From contig NZ_VTFS01000001.1 in assembly GCF_009671245.1 (NCBI RefSeq), positions 965,914 to 1,029,913 of the forward strand: a stretch of 64,000 bases of DNA, in the 5' to 3' direction. Origin of the DNA: Marinicella rhabdoformis. GTDB lineage: Bacteria; Pseudomonadota; Gammaproteobacteria; Xanthomonadales; Marinicellaceae. Every line of letters begins with the position of its first letter. Position 1 is the stretch's first letter. Below are positions 11,110 to 19,966 of the stretch, in pieces. Both the position numbers and the translations under genes were made by a program. The notes under the pieces were generated by a model that was not told the DNA's origin, did not search any database, and was given only the letters and a program-made list of their open reading frames with translations.

Positions 11110-12327
11110 ATGAAAAAATTTGCTTTAATATTGTCTGTGCTATTGAGCACCACATTCGCTTCAGCTGCCGATGATTCTGCGGCAGAATTAGCCGCTTTAA
11201 AGGCACAACTCCAAATCTTGACGGAACGCTTGGCTACTCTCGAAGCCAAGCAAGAAAAAACTGCTGTACAAGTTACTGAAACCTCTACACAACTTGCTGA
11301 GCAAAAGCCTGAAGTACAGAAAAAAGACTGGACTTCTCGTATAGCTTTGTCTGGCGATTTAAGAGACCGCATGGAGTATATTGATGAAAGAGGTAAAGCA
11401 ACCAGAACCAGGAATCGTGTTCGCGCCCGCTTTGGTGTCAAAGCGGAAGTTAACGACAATTTAAATGTTGGTATTCAGTTGGCCACTGGCAGCGATGACC
11501 CCACTTCGACCAACCAAACACTGGATGGTGCTTTTTCAAGCAAAGGCATCAACCTTGACCTCGCTTACTTTAACTGGAAATTATCAGATGACTGGTCATT
11601 GACTGGCGGTAAAATAAAAAACCCTTTGCACAAAGCAGGAAAAGCACCTCTGATTTGGGATGGTGACTTGAATCCAGAAGGTGCCAGCATGCAGTATGAC
11701 AACAATGGATGGCAAGCCACCGCATTTGTATTTTCTGTAGATGAACGCAAAGCAAGTAAAGACGCATTACTGACCGGTGCCCAAATCCTCAAATCATTTG
11801 ACATGGGTGACAACAGCATGAGTGCTAATTTGGGCTACTTCAGCTATTCACAGCTGAAAGGCAGCACGCCATTGATTGATGGCAAAGCGCGTGGCAACAC
11901 ATTGGATGACAACGGCAGAATCGCCAATGACTTTGATTTGTTAGAAGGTGCTGTTGAATTCAACACATCAGTGGCCGACATGCCTTTGAACTTATTCGCA
12001 TCATTTGTCGAAAACACCGCTGCTGATGAAGAAAATCAGGGTTATGCACTGGGCTTTAATTTAGGCAAAGTGAAAAACAAAGGCTCGTGGAGTTTAGGAT
12101 ATTCTTACATGGATGTTGAAGCCGATGCCGTATATGCTTTGTTCAATGATTCAGACTTTGCTGGCGGCGAAACCGATTCAAAAGGCCACATCTTAAAAGC
12201 CGGCTATGGATTGAATAAGAACATGTCCTTTGGCTTGGCATACATTGCTTCAAAACAAGACCAAAGCAAAGACCAACAAACCGCTTACGATCGCTTACAG
12301 CTTGACCTGAAGTTTCAGTTTAAATAA
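11110..12327 (+). CDS. Pho-regulated outer-membrane porin (OprP/OprO-like)
   Basis: About 405 residues. A signal peptide (KKFALILSVLLSTTFASA) is followed by a short coiled coil rich in Ala/Leu/Glu (about 25-60), typical of trimeric porins such as OprP that begin with a periplasmic coil. An antiparallel beta-barrel follows, with alternating patterns such as LSGDLRDRMEYI, WSLTGGKIKNP and a C-terminal strand ending LQLDLKFQFK, where the last residues are Phe-Lys rather than a terminal Phe. The Pho box suggests phosphate or polyphosphate uptake; ion selectivity is an inference. ATG 11098 is an alternative start four codons upstream. Confidence 0.85.
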   Translation: MKKFALILSVLLSTTFASAADDSAAELAALKAQLQILTERLATLEAKQEKTAVQVTETSTQLAEQKPEVQKKDWTSRIALSGDLRDRMEYIDERGKATRTRNRVRARFGVKAEVNDNLNVGIQLATGSDDPTSTNQTLDGAFSSKGINLDLAYFNWKLSDDWSLTGGKIKNPLHKAGKAPLIWDGDLNPEGASMQYDNNGWQATAFVFSVDERKASKDALLTGAQILKSFDMGDNSMSANLGYFSYSQLKGSTPLIDGKARGNTLDDNGRIANDFDLLEGAVEFNTSVADMPLNLFASFVENTAADEENQGYALGFNLGKVKNKGSWSLGYSYMDVEADAVYALFNDSDFAGGETDSKGHILKAGYGLNKNMSFGLAYIASKQDQSKDQQTAYDRLQLDLKFQFK

Positions 12328-12349
12328 AAACAGCTTAGTCCAAAACCTA

Positions 12350-12375
12350 AAAAGGCCTCACTTGAGGCCTTTTTT
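12350..12375 (+). terminator. Terminator after the porin gene
   Basis: AAAAGGCCTC and GAGGCCTTTT form a perfect 10-bp stem with an ACTT loop, followed by T residues, 22 bases after the porin stop. The A run on the other side makes it potentially bidirectional. Confidence 0.88.
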
Positions 12376-12407
12376 ATTTACAATTCTGTATTCAGATCCA
12401 ACCACTC

Positions 12408-12848
12408 TTGACTCACCAATGCAACCGAGGCATAAACAAGCCTGACTCATTCTTATCCAATGCTGCTTTTATATTTGCTTACCCTTACGCTAAATCATGC
12501 GAATCTATAAATTTATTATCAGTCCTTAAAGGGGTTGATTTTGAGAGGATAACGATTGTCATAAAAAGAGGTTCTTGCTGGGTTGGCCGGTTTCGCTCTT
12601 ACCAAATGGTTTTAGGTAGAGAAACCATTGGTGTAATTATCCATGGTGAAAAAAGAGTTCGAATTACAAAAAAAACCCATGAGCTAAAACGGATGATTGA
12701 TTGGTACAACAGCAATTCATTGAACACCACCCATGCTGATGATGTGCGGTTAAAACTTGAATGTGGTAGCCACCTAGGGGTTAAAAGCTTTCTTAGCCAC
12801 ATTTCATATATTCAAAAGACCAGCTTGTGGCTAAACCAAAGTGACTGA
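12408..12848 (+). CDS. Doubtful open frame in a 600-base gap
   Basis: The interval between the porin and pit genes (about 12376-12879) holds one 146-codon frame beginning with TTG and without a ribosome site. The first ATG inside it comes only after about 65 codons. The predicted C-terminal half is basic and looks protein-like (for example RETIGVIIHGEKRVRITKK) but matches no family I recognise. It may be a decayed gene or chance. Apart from this frame and the two flanking GGCCTC/GAGGCC terminators, I see nothing else in the gap. Confidence 0.2.
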   Translation: MTHQCNRGINKPDSFLSNAAFIFAYPYAKSCESINLLSVLKGVDFERITIVIKRGSCWVGRFRSYQMVLGRETIGVIIHGEKRVRITKKTHELKRMIDWYNSNSLNTTHADDVRLKLECGSHLGVKSFLSHISYIQKTSLWLNQSD

Positions 12849-12879
12849 TTATTTAAGGTAATTGTAATAATAAACACTC

Positions 12880-12906
12880 AAAAAAAGGCCTCACAATGGA
12901 GGCCTT
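12880..12906 (-). terminator. Terminator after pit
   Basis: An AAGGCCTC/GAGGCCTT stem with a 6-base loop (arms 12885-12892 and 12899-12906). On the minus strand it is followed by seven T residues, 24 bases past the pit stop. Its core sequence is the same as the porin terminator 530 bases away. Confidence 0.88.
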
Positions 12907-12929
12907 CTCTTTTGAATGTTGAGTATTTA

Positions 12930-14180
12930 TCAACCAAATATCCCCTTCAAGATGAAGAAGAAAACGATAGACAATGAAGCACCTGCTGGAATCGTTACAA
13001 CCCACGAGGCAAAAATACTGCGCACCACACCCAAATCAATGGCAGAGATACCGCGTGCCATACCAACACCTAATACTGCACCAACCAAAGTTTGTGTGGT
13101 TGAAATGGGCATACCTGTACCTGAAGCAACAACAATGGTTGAGGAAGCAGCTAATTCAGCAGCAAATCCACGCGAAGGCGTCAAATGGGTGATTTTTTGT
13201 CCTACCGTACGAATCACACGCACACCGTAAGTCGCCAAACCAATCACAATACCAATACCACCCAACAACAAGACCCAAGCATCAACACCTGCTTTAGCCG
13301 CAACAGCTCCTGATTTGGCAGTGGCCACAATTGCTGCCAAAGGACCCACTGCATTGGCCACATCATTTGATCCATGAGCAAATGCCAATCCACTGGCAGT
13401 AATAACCATCAAAACACCAAACACTTTTTCAACTGTATGAAAATGAAATTCCTTTTCCTTTTCTTTATCTACTTTAATTTTTGATACGAAGAAAGCACCA
13501 ATCAAAGAAACGACCACACCTGATATTGCTGCATAGAGATATGCTTCATTGTCAGAAACCGTCAAACCCACATGCTTTAAACCTTTCTTGATTGTCACCA
13601 AAGTCAGAATAAATGCTGTAATGAACATATACATTGGCACGTATTTTTTGGCTTTTTCTAAAGGATTTTTTTGCTTTAAGATCAAATGATGAACAGTTTG
13701 AAAAATCATGAACGCCAAAATGCCAGCAATCATAGGTGTAATAATCCAAGACAAGACAATGTCACCCACTTTGCTCCACTTGATGGCTTCTGTGCCAATA
13801 CCAACAGCAGCAAAACCAACAACTGCACCAACAATCGAATGCGTAGTTGAAACAGGCCAGCCTTTTTTAGAAGCAATCAACAACCAAATTCCAGCTGCCA
13901 ATAAAGCCGACAACATACCAAATATCAACAATTCTGGCTGGTCAACAATAGAACTTGTATCAATAATTCCTTTTCGTATGGTAGAGGTAACCTCACCACC
14001 AGCCAAAACCGCACCGGCAAACTCAAATACAGCAGCAATGATAATCGCTTGTTTAATCGTGATTGCTTTAGATCCAACAGAAGTTGCCATGGCATTCGCC
14101 ACATCGTTGGCACCAATACCCCATGCCATGAACGCACCAAAAATGCCCGCCAATACAATATATGTAACTTGATAATCCAT
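12930..14180 (-). CDS. pit: Inorganic phosphate transporter, PiT family
   Basis: A 416-residue low-affinity phosphate permease with about ten membrane helices. The two inverted-repeat signature motifs of the PiT family are both intact: GIGANDVANAMATSVGSKA near residue 20 and FAHGSNDVANAVGPLAAI near residue 265. A charged cytoplasmic stretch (KIKVDKEKEKEFHFH) lies between them. A strong GGAG ribosome site precedes the ATG. It lies 11 bases after its DUF47 partner, a pairing found in many bacteria. Together with Pst it gives the cell constitutive and inducible phosphate uptake. Confidence 0.94.
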   Translation of the reverse strand: MDYQVTYIVLAGIFGAFMAWGIGANDVANAMATSVGSKAITIKQAIIIAAVFEFAGAVLAGGEVTSTIRKGIIDTSSIVDQPELLIFGMLSALLAAGIWLLIASKKGWPVSTTHSIVGAVVGFAAVGIGTEAIKWSKVGDIVLSWIITPMIAGILAFMIFQTVHHLILKQKNPLEKAKKYVPMYMFITAFILTLVTIKKGLKHVGLTVSDNEAYLYAAISGVVVSLIGAFFVSKIKVDKEKEKEFHFHTVEKVFGVLMVITASGLAFAHGSNDVANAVGPLAAIVATAKSGAVAAKAGVDAWVLLLGGIGIVIGLATYGVRVIRTVGQKITHLTPSRGFAAELAASSTIVVASGTGMPISTTQTLVGAVLGVGMARGISAIDLGVVRSIFASWVVTIPAGASLSIVFFFILKGIFG

Positions 14181-14191
14181 AGTGATACTCC

Positions 14192-14866
14192 TTATTTAGC
14201 CAACAACAGTTCTAGACGTCGGCCAATGCGCTCAGCCATATCAGCGACATCAGCGACTTGATCTATTAATTTATAAAGAAACATCACTTCCACTGGAGGT
14301 AAGTCCTGCTCCATGACAAACAGGCTTTCTTGTAAAGACGCTTGCATCACATCAGTTTCCGTTTCAATCTTGTCTAATTTGGCAATCAACTTCTCAACCA
14401 CTTTTACTTCAGCACCACGGAAACCTGTTTCATACAGCTCATCTAATTCATTGACACTTTGTTTGGCCTTCATTGCCGCATCAACACTGCGTTTTACAAA
14501 TTCGATGAAAGCATCAAATAAAGCACCAGGAATCTGCATTTTTCTGCGCATTACCACACTGCTTATGGTTTTACTTAAGTTAGCCACTTTATCTTGCACC
14601 AAAACCAACTCTAATAAATCCTGTCTTGGTACGGGCATAAATAAACTTTTAGGCAAATTTGAACGGATGTCCAATTTCATTTCATCGGCATCATTTTCTA
14701 ACTTCCTGATGTCACTGTTGATGCTGGCAACCTTGTCCCAGTCGTTTAAATTTGCCGCCTCAAATAGAGAAGGCAAAAGTTGCGCAGCTTTGCAAGCTGT
14801 TTTTATGTGTTCTTGTAAAGGTGCCACCGGAGAGCGTGACAGCATGTCAGAAATCAGAAATCCCAT
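14192..14866 (-). CDS. DUF47/TIGR00153 phosphate transport accessory protein
   Basis: 224 residues, helical and PhoU-like, of the DUF47 family that accompanies Pit transporters and is thought to regulate them. The family N terminus RSPVAPLQEHIKTACKAA is clear, as are the mid-protein PVPRQDLLELVLVQDKVANL and the ending MAERIGRRLELLLAK. An upstream in-frame ATG at 14896 is rejected because a TATAAT at 14897-14902 would put transcription start within it. The ATG at 14866 has AGG upstream and gives the family's usual length. It forms an operon with pit. Confidence 0.88.
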   Translation of the reverse strand: MGFLISDMLSRSPVAPLQEHIKTACKAAQLLPSLFEAANLNDWDKVASINSDIRKLENDADEMKLDIRSNLPKSLFMPVPRQDLLELVLVQDKVANLSKTISSVVMRRKMQIPGALFDAFIEFVKRSVDAAMKAKQSVNELDELYETGFRGAEVKVVEKLIAKLDKIETETDVMQASLQESLFVMEQDLPPVEVMFLYKLIDQVADVADMAERIGRRLELLLAK

Positions 14867-14896
14867 AATTTTAAACCTGTGTTTTAGTCGCGACAT

Positions 14897-14902
14897 ATTA
14901 TA
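14897..14902 (-). promoter_or_regulatory. Candidate -10 of the DUF47-pit operon
   Basis: A perfect TATAAT on the minus strand 30 bases before the chosen start codon. No matching -35 is obvious at 17 bases; a TTGACT lies 12 bases upstream. The promoter may therefore need an activator or be weak. Confidence 0.45.
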
Positions 14903-14982
14903 AGAGAATCATCAAGTCAAAAACTGACAAATTACTCAATTGAGCACTTATTAACCACTTGTGTGACATTTAGATGAATTTT

Positions 14983-15010
14983 TGTAACACAAATGTCATA
15001 TAACTGTCAT
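14983..15010 (+). promoter_or_regulatory. Tandem Pho half-sites upstream of the pit operon
   Basis: Three TGT(A/C)A(C/T) repeats start at 14983, 14994 and 15005, each with 11-bp pitch. The last two make the Pho box ATGTCATATAACTGTCAT. They read on the plus strand, opposite to the pit operon whose -10 is about 90 bases away. No -10 lies at the proper distance on the plus strand. The sequence match is strong but the regulatory target is unclear. Confidence 0.65.
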
Positions 15011-15053
15011 TTTTCTATTGAGAACAGATATGCAATTCATTCACATACACTAC

Positions 15054-15425
15054 TTAATTTTCCAGTTTACTTTGCTGGACATTTTTTCTACTGCTTATAA
15101 TTTCTTCGTAAACCACAACTGAACTGACTATCAAACCCATATTACACAAAGCAAACAAGGCCAAACCAACATTTCTTGCGTTAGGCCTTTTAGTTTTCAC
15201 CACTTGTTTTGGTAGATAGTCCACCCGTAACCTGTAAGGCGTAAGATCCTCCAAAGTTTTCAATCTATTAGCCAATGTTTGTAATTGCGGATGACCTGAT
15301 CGTGATGCTTTGAGTAATAACTTCCTGCGTGAATCTCCATCATTTAACAACCTGTTGACTGAAACCCTGGGGCTCATTTGTTTGTGAAGCTGTTTTGTAA
15401 GAGAAATGAACTGATTTTGATACAT
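15054..15425 (-). CDS. Hypothetical protein with one C-terminal membrane helix
   Basis: About 123 residues, not recognised. The N-terminal two thirds is basic and helical (KLLLKASRSGHPQLQTLANRL). One membrane helix follows (NVGLALFALCNMGLIVSSVVVY, about 92-113), then a short charged tail. GAGG lies 9 bases before the second ATG, at 15425, and only 3 bases before the one at 15431, so the second is preferred. An imperfect inverted repeat (CATTGaCCTC/GAGGcCAATG) covers this ribosome site and could hide it. There is no functional clue from neighbours. Confidence 0.55.
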   Translation of the reverse strand: MYQNQFISLTKQLHKQMSPRVSVNRLLNDGDSRRKLLLKASRSGHPQLQTLANRLKTLEDLTPYRLRVDYLPKQVVKTKRPNARNVGLALFALCNMGLIVSSVVVYEEIISSRKNVQQSKLEN

Positions 15426-15549
15426 AACCATTGACCTCGGTGAATTGAGGCCAATGTAAACGCCTTGTGTGGCATGGCTGTTTCAGTTGGATGATGATTT
15501 GTTGAACAATCTACAAGTGGCCCCAACTTATTGAGGCCACTCTAAGTAT

Positions 15550-17964
15550 TTAGTGATCAGGCTGACTCACACTGAAAGTATTTTTATTAAACTTTTGCTT
15601 TAGTTTTACTTGGTCTAAAGTGATGACTGTTTCACCCATCATCGGGTTATTGATGTTGACTTTATATGGCAACCTCAAGCCTTTCTTTTCGCGGTAGTCT
15701 TCATAGGTCGTTTCTACTGACACGCTGCCCATAGACGGCATCATGACTTTCGTTTTCGCCTTGAGCACGTCACCCGTTTCGCTGTCTATATACGCCACAG
15801 TGGTTGGTAAATCCTCAACTTTGAGTGAAAGTTGATACACTTTTCTACTTTCACCATCACCCACAGTCAATTCCGACGTACCTACCACTTTGATTTCCTC
15901 ATAGTTACCCGCTAAGTCAAACCAAACCGCAGGGTTTTCTCTTTGCGCCTGTTTCAAATACTTGCCCTTAAATTCAGTATATGGGTTGATGCCATAGGTG
16001 CTGCCTTTGTCATCATTAATCACCACATTGATGTCACCGAAAATACCAAAATCAATCGCTTGCTTAAAATTACCTTTGGTATCAAATTGAGAAGTGATTT
16101 TTCCAGTGATACCTGAGCTCTTAACCAGAATGCTGCCACTCATTGAAACGCCACTTTTTTTCTTCAATGCTTTCAGTCGCTTTTTAGATTTTCTCAGTGC
16201 CATGATGTCTTCAACCGTTGGTAATACTTCTGTTACTTCACCCTTTATTTTCGGCACGGTCTCAACCAATTCAGTTTTATTCTTCCAAAGCTCAAAAGCA
16301 GTGACTGTTCCCGCCTCATCTATGACGAATTTGACACTGGTGTCTGATTTGATTCTGAATTCACGAAACCCCGCTTCGTCTGGTAAATGAAGTTCAAAAG
16401 CCATCTGATTGGGGACATCCATGGTCAGTCTGTGGTTTTGAATCTTGGCATTGATGACGCCGTTCAATTTCTCAGAATCATAACCTCCCAAAAACGGTCT
16501 CAATAAAGCTGTTTCTATTTCCGGTTTGATTTCAACGCCTTTGCGTGGCAACTCAAAATTCATGCCATTTTGTTGCATGCGCATGGCAGCAACTCCGCCG
16601 TCGTTGTCTAAATCAAACGACACAGATATGGCATTGGTCAATGCAAAGAACCATTTTCCTCTTTCATCAGGGTCTTTCAATTCATACAACATTTGTCCAG
16701 GCACATCCACAGCCGGCTTACCGTCGTCTTTCACTGAAAAAGTGAATATGGCATCTTTGAATGGGCCAAAGTTGGCATGGTATTCACCCACGTATTTTTG
16801 ATAATCAACCTTTGTTGATGGGTCTGCTGTGGACTGCTGACCACCTAACAGGTGCTCAAAAACAATACCAATCGAACCTTGCTGTAAAGGCGTCGCTGTA
16901 ACATTGGTCAACAACACATAGCCTAGATTTTCTTCTGGTATCAAACTCACTTGGGCACCAAAACCATCGATGTTACCGCCATGTTCCACGACTTTCTTGC
17001 CTTGCCATTCTTGCAACATCCAGCCCATACCGTAACCGGCCATTTGGCTCATTTTTATTTGTTCCTCGTGGGTTTCTAGCAGCTGTTTTTCAGATAACAA
17101 TTGTTCCGATCCCACCTTGCCTTTGTTCAACTGAAAGCGCAGCCACTGAGCCATGTCATTGACATTGGAATAGATGCCACCGGCTGGTGCTATATTGTTT
17201 AAATTGCGCGTTGGCATCACATCGTGTGATTCAGTTTCTTCATTCCATTGGTAGCCTTTTGAAATATTTTTATCTGTAATCGCCGTGGCGTGATTTGATG
17301 TAGCGCCTTTCATGCCCAAAGGTTTCAACAACCTGCTCATCAACAAATCGTCCCACGACTGCTTTGATATTTTTGCCGAAGCCTCGCCTGCTGCCAAAAA
17401 CATCACATTGTTGTAATAGAATTTTTTTCTGAATTCATCAACAGGCTCTGCTCGAGTCGCCGTTTTTAAGATCAAATCCCGACTCGCTTGGCCATTGGCC
17501 CACAACAAATCATTGCGCGTATAACCTGTGCGGTGTGACAACATGTCCCTGAAAGTGATGGGCAGCACTTCACCCTCCACTTTGAACTCATAATCTGGTA
17601 AATAATCTGTGACCAAATCATCCCAATTCACTTGCTCATCATCTACCAACATGCCAAACAACGTCGCCGTGAAAGCCTTACTGCTTGAACCGATGGCAAA
17701 TAAGGTTTCTGACGTCACCGCTTTGTTATTAGCCATGTCCATTTGGCCGAAGCCTTGAGTTAAAATAACTTGATCATCCTTCACCACGGCCAAAGCCATG
17801 CCTGGGATGTGAAACTCTTGGCGTTTCGCCTCCATGACTTCAATCAGTTTATTTAATTGTTCAGAATAAACCGTTTCTTTCGCAACCGCCAAGGTAGGCA
17901 GCATCAATGAGAACATCATTGACACTAACAACATAACGGCTTGAATGCCTGACTTAATTTTCAT
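15550..17964 (-). CDS. Secreted serine hydrolase, beta-lactamase/PBP4* family, with C-terminal LolA-like domain
   Basis: 804 residues after choosing the ATG at 17964, which has GAGGAA upstream and starts a signal peptide; the frame extends further upstream but without support. The beta-lactamase-type domain (about 35-400) has the nucleophile motif SSSK (Ser93, Lys96), a YNN in the YxN position and EHGGNIDGFG as the third active-site motif. DUF3471-like beta regions follow (about 410-600). A final domain (about 640-800) resembles LolA/outer-membrane lipoprotein-sorting folds, with repeated beta strands such as YQLSLKVEDLPTTVAYID. A periplasmic peptidase or esterase is likely; the substrate is unknown. 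It is the third gene behind a GntR regulator. Confidence 0.85.
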   Translation of the reverse strand: MKIKSGIQAVMLLVSMMFSLMLPTLAVAKETVYSEQLNKLIEVMEAKRQEFHIPGMALAVVKDDQVILTQGFGQMDMANNKAVTSETLFAIGSSSKAFTATLFGMLVDDEQVNWDDLVTDYLPDYEFKVEGEVLPITFRDMLSHRTGYTRNDLLWANGQASRDLILKTATRAEPVDEFRKKFYYNNVMFLAAGEASAKISKQSWDDLLMSRLLKPLGMKGATSNHATAITDKNISKGYQWNEETESHDVMPTRNLNNIAPAGGIYSNVNDMAQWLRFQLNKGKVGSEQLLSEKQLLETHEEQIKMSQMAGYGMGWMLQEWQGKKVVEHGGNIDGFGAQVSLIPEENLGYVLLTNVTATPLQQGSIGIVFEHLLGGQQSTADPSTKVDYQKYVGEYHANFGPFKDAIFTFSVKDDGKPAVDVPGQMLYELKDPDERGKWFFALTNAISVSFDLDNDGGVAAMRMQQNGMNFELPRKGVEIKPEIETALLRPFLGGYDSEKLNGVINAKIQNHRLTMDVPNQMAFELHLPDEAGFREFRIKSDTSVKFVIDEAGTVTAFELWKNKTELVETVPKIKGEVTEVLPTVEDIMALRKSKKRLKALKKKSGVSMSGSILVKSSGITGKITSQFDTKGNFKQAIDFGIFGDINVVINDDKGSTYGINPYTEFKGKYLKQAQRENPAVWFDLAGNYEEIKVVGTSELTVGDGESRKVYQLSLKVEDLPTTVAYIDSETGDVLKAKTKVMMPSMGSVSVETTYEDYREKKGLRLPYKVNINNPMMGETVITLDQVKLKQKFNKNTFSVSQPDH

Positions 17965-18019
17965 TTTAGTTTCCTCTTTTAAATTTAACATACTGAAATA
18001 ACCTGCCAATGAATTCAAA

Positions 18020-18871
18020 TTATTCAGCTTTGTAGACATCAAAATCATTGTCATCAATTTTATTATTCTGCAACAAATACCCCATGGACATGACCACCAA
18101 CAACTGTAAAAACAGGCTCATAGCCACGGGTAAATAAGCACCCAAACCATAACGCTCATGCGCGACCAGAAAAGCCAGAAAAACGGCTGTCATTATCATG
18201 GTAAAACACTGGGCTTTGATTGCCACCCGTGCTGTTCTTATGCGGTCGTCTTGGCTTTGATAGGGGTCAACTTTTTTGCCATATATGATCCACAAAATGA
18301 TGGCAAAGAAAAAAGCATAGCCAAGCAAAAGAACCACACACAAGCCTATGGTTGAACCCAGGACATCTGCCCCTACATCCATAATGGCAAAGGCAAACCA
18401 TACAAAGCCCACATAGGTGGCAATAACTGCCCAAAACAACATGGGTGGAACATAATCAAAGAACTTTCGGCGCTTTAATTCCACACTTTTGATCTTGCGA
18501 GTGTCAGCTTCTTTCATCAACTTTGCAAACTTGAAGCCGGAGAATTCTAGATATTGTGATCCAATCATTTGCAACATAAAATAACCCCATGGCAGCATCG
18601 GGTGAACCCTGCCTTCACTTAAAAGCACACCTTTTATCACAAGCAAAAGAATAGCCCACCCTAAAATAAAATTAATGACATTGATCCAAAGGAATATATT
18701 TGTCGCCCGCTTAAACAAGTTTTCACTCTTAGGGTACAAACGAGGGTATGTCGATTCGGGATAATTTTCCATCACATAACGTATGCGCATCAAAATCCGC
18801 CTGGGAAAATAAAAAGACAGTAAAAGTATTTGTAAAATGAATACCACATAAAATAAAGTCTGTTCTGGCAT
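18020..18871 (-). CDS. Integral membrane protein of unknown family
   Basis: 283 residues with about seven hydrophobic segments (for example WINVINFILGWAILLLVIKGVLL, MLFWAVIATYVGFVWFAFAI, TIGLCVVLLLGYAFFFAIILWIIYG and a late LPVAMSLFLQLLVVMSMGYLL) and charged cytoplasmic loops. I recognise no catalytic motif. Its start lies one base after the gntR stop, so it is cotranscribed with the regulator and presumably with the serine hydrolase downstream. YtrA-type regulators often precede membrane transport or envelope-stress genes, which is the only hint to function. Confidence 0.75.
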   Translation of the reverse strand: MPEQTLFYVVFILQILLLSFYFPRRILMRIRYVMENYPESTYPRLYPKSENLFKRATNIFLWINVINFILGWAILLLVIKGVLLSEGRVHPMLPWGYFMLQMIGSQYLEFSGFKFAKLMKEADTRKIKSVELKRRKFFDYVPPMLFWAVIATYVGFVWFAFAIMDVGADVLGSTIGLCVVLLLGYAFFFAIILWIIYGKKVDPYQSQDDRIRTARVAIKAQCFTMIMTAVFLAFLVAHERYGLGAYLPVAMSLFLQLLVVMSMGYLLQNNKIDDNDFDVYKAE

Positions 18872-18872
18872 G

Positions 18873-19256
18873 TTATTCTCCTAAAGGTTTGTTAAGTGCA
18901 TTGGTAAATGCAATCCTGATTTCTGGGTCGGTCACCCCTGCTTTTCTTAATGCCGTTACCATTTCTGTGGCCTGTTCATTAGCCCAAGCGTTCACATCAA
19001 AAGTACAGTTGGCCAAAGCATCGGGGTGAATAAATGAACCACGATAACCTTTGGCTTGAACCACGGCATCACGCTCAAGCAAACGATAAGCTTTCGCCAC
19101 CGTCTTGCTGTTCACCTCTAAATCATTCGCCAATTGGCGTATGGAAGGTAATGGGTCACCCGCTTTTAATTGACCTTTTTGCACAGCTTGTTTAATCTGC
19201 ATCATCAGCTGTGTGAACATCGGAACGGTGCTTTCTATATCTACTGTAATCTTCAT
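18873..19256 (-). CDS. GntR-family transcriptional regulator, YtrA subfamily
   Basis: 127 residues: a winged helix-turn-helix (about 10-75, with GDPLPSIRQLANDLEVNSKTVAKAYRLLE as the classic GntR signature) and a short helical C-terminal tail. This length and lack of a ligand domain mark the YtrA subfamily. These usually bind inverted repeats in their own promoter and control the genes downstream, here a membrane protein and a serine hydrolase. There is no clear ribosome site, and a TATAAT lies just one base before the ATG, so the transcript start is uncertain. Confidence 0.9.
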   Translation of the reverse strand: MKITVDIESTVPMFTQLMMQIKQAVQKGQLKAGDPLPSIRQLANDLEVNSKTVAKAYRLLERDAVVQAKGYRGSFIHPDALANCTFDVNAWANEQATEMVTALRKAGVTDPEIRIAFTNALNKPLGE

Positions 19257-19263
19257 AATTATA

Positions 19264-19305
19264 TGTACCTCATGTACCGCATACTCAAATGGTACAACTG
19301 GTACA
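19264..19305 (-). promoter_or_regulatory. Operator of the gntR operon
   Basis: Four hexamers lie just before the regulator start: TGTACC at 19264 and 19273, then their inverse GGTACA at 19291 and 19300, each pair with 9-bp pitch. The whole is a nested inverted repeat centred near 19285. It fits autorepression by the YtrA-type GntR protein. Confidence 0.75.
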
Positions 19306-19500
19306 TGCTCAATTGCAAGAACTTTTAGATAATTAGGGATAAATTGATATGAAAGAGGACTAGAACACGCCCTTTATTGAGGTTCAGTACATGAAATTGA
19401 AGAGATTAATAATAATATCAGAAGTGGTTTTCTGTAAAAATATAATAATGACATCAGTGTTAAAAGTGATGATCAAGCCACGTCATGCTTTTTATTTTAA

Positions 19501-19929
19501 TTATTTGACTGTTAACTGAACTGGGACAAGCCTGCATGGATCATCTACACTCTTGTTAATTCTTATCTCAGAAAATCTTTGAATGTTGCCACTTTTTTCT
19601 ACAACCACATCATAAATACCCTCTGTGCACCCCCATACACCTATTGGCATGATGCGTGAATGAATACGTGTCTTTTTATTGGTTATTCTGTCACACATAA
19701 AGTGAAAACCAGGCTTGATGTGATTTACCAGTTTTTTACCTTCAAATACTTTTACATCGATGTTTTTACAATCAAAAGGCACTTCAACACCCTTTGCATC
19801 TACTTGTTGCAGCGTGATACTTGGATAGCCTACTAAAGGACATAAAACCCCTTTCAGTGGCTTCCATGGTTGAGCGTTTGAGTTTGAAAAACCAAAGAAC
19901 CATAAAACAATAAATATAACCGCCTTCAT
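19501..19929 (-). CDS. Small secreted protein of unknown function
   Basis: 142 residues with a signal peptide (KAVIFIVLWFFGFSNSNA) and a mature part of mainly beta character. It contains five or so cysteines (around VLCPLVG, FDCKNI, FMCDRI, WGCTEG and DPCRLV), suggesting disulfides in the periplasm. GGAA precedes the ATG. I recognise no family. It stands alone between the gntR operon and the tcdA end of the oxidase operon; the 240 bases upstream toward gntR show only the operator. Confidence 0.65.
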   Translation of the reverse strand: MKAVIFIVLWFFGFSNSNAQPWKPLKGVLCPLVGYPSITLQQVDAKGVEVPFDCKNIDVKVFEGKKLVNHIKPGFHFMCDRITNKKTRIHSRIMPIGVWGCTEGIYDVVVEKSGNIQRFSEIRINKSVDDPCRLVPVQLTVK

Positions 19930-19966
19930 TACATTCCAAAGATTAATTGTATATTCAGACTTGGAA

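Noticed and set aside
14313-14903. 196-codon frame antisense to the DUF47 gene
   Set aside because: It mirrors the codon structure of a well-supported family gene and has no motifs.
19391-19519. 42-codon plus-strand frame between gntR and the small secreted protein
   Set aside because: It runs into the 3' end of the convergent gene, has no ribosome site and shows no features.
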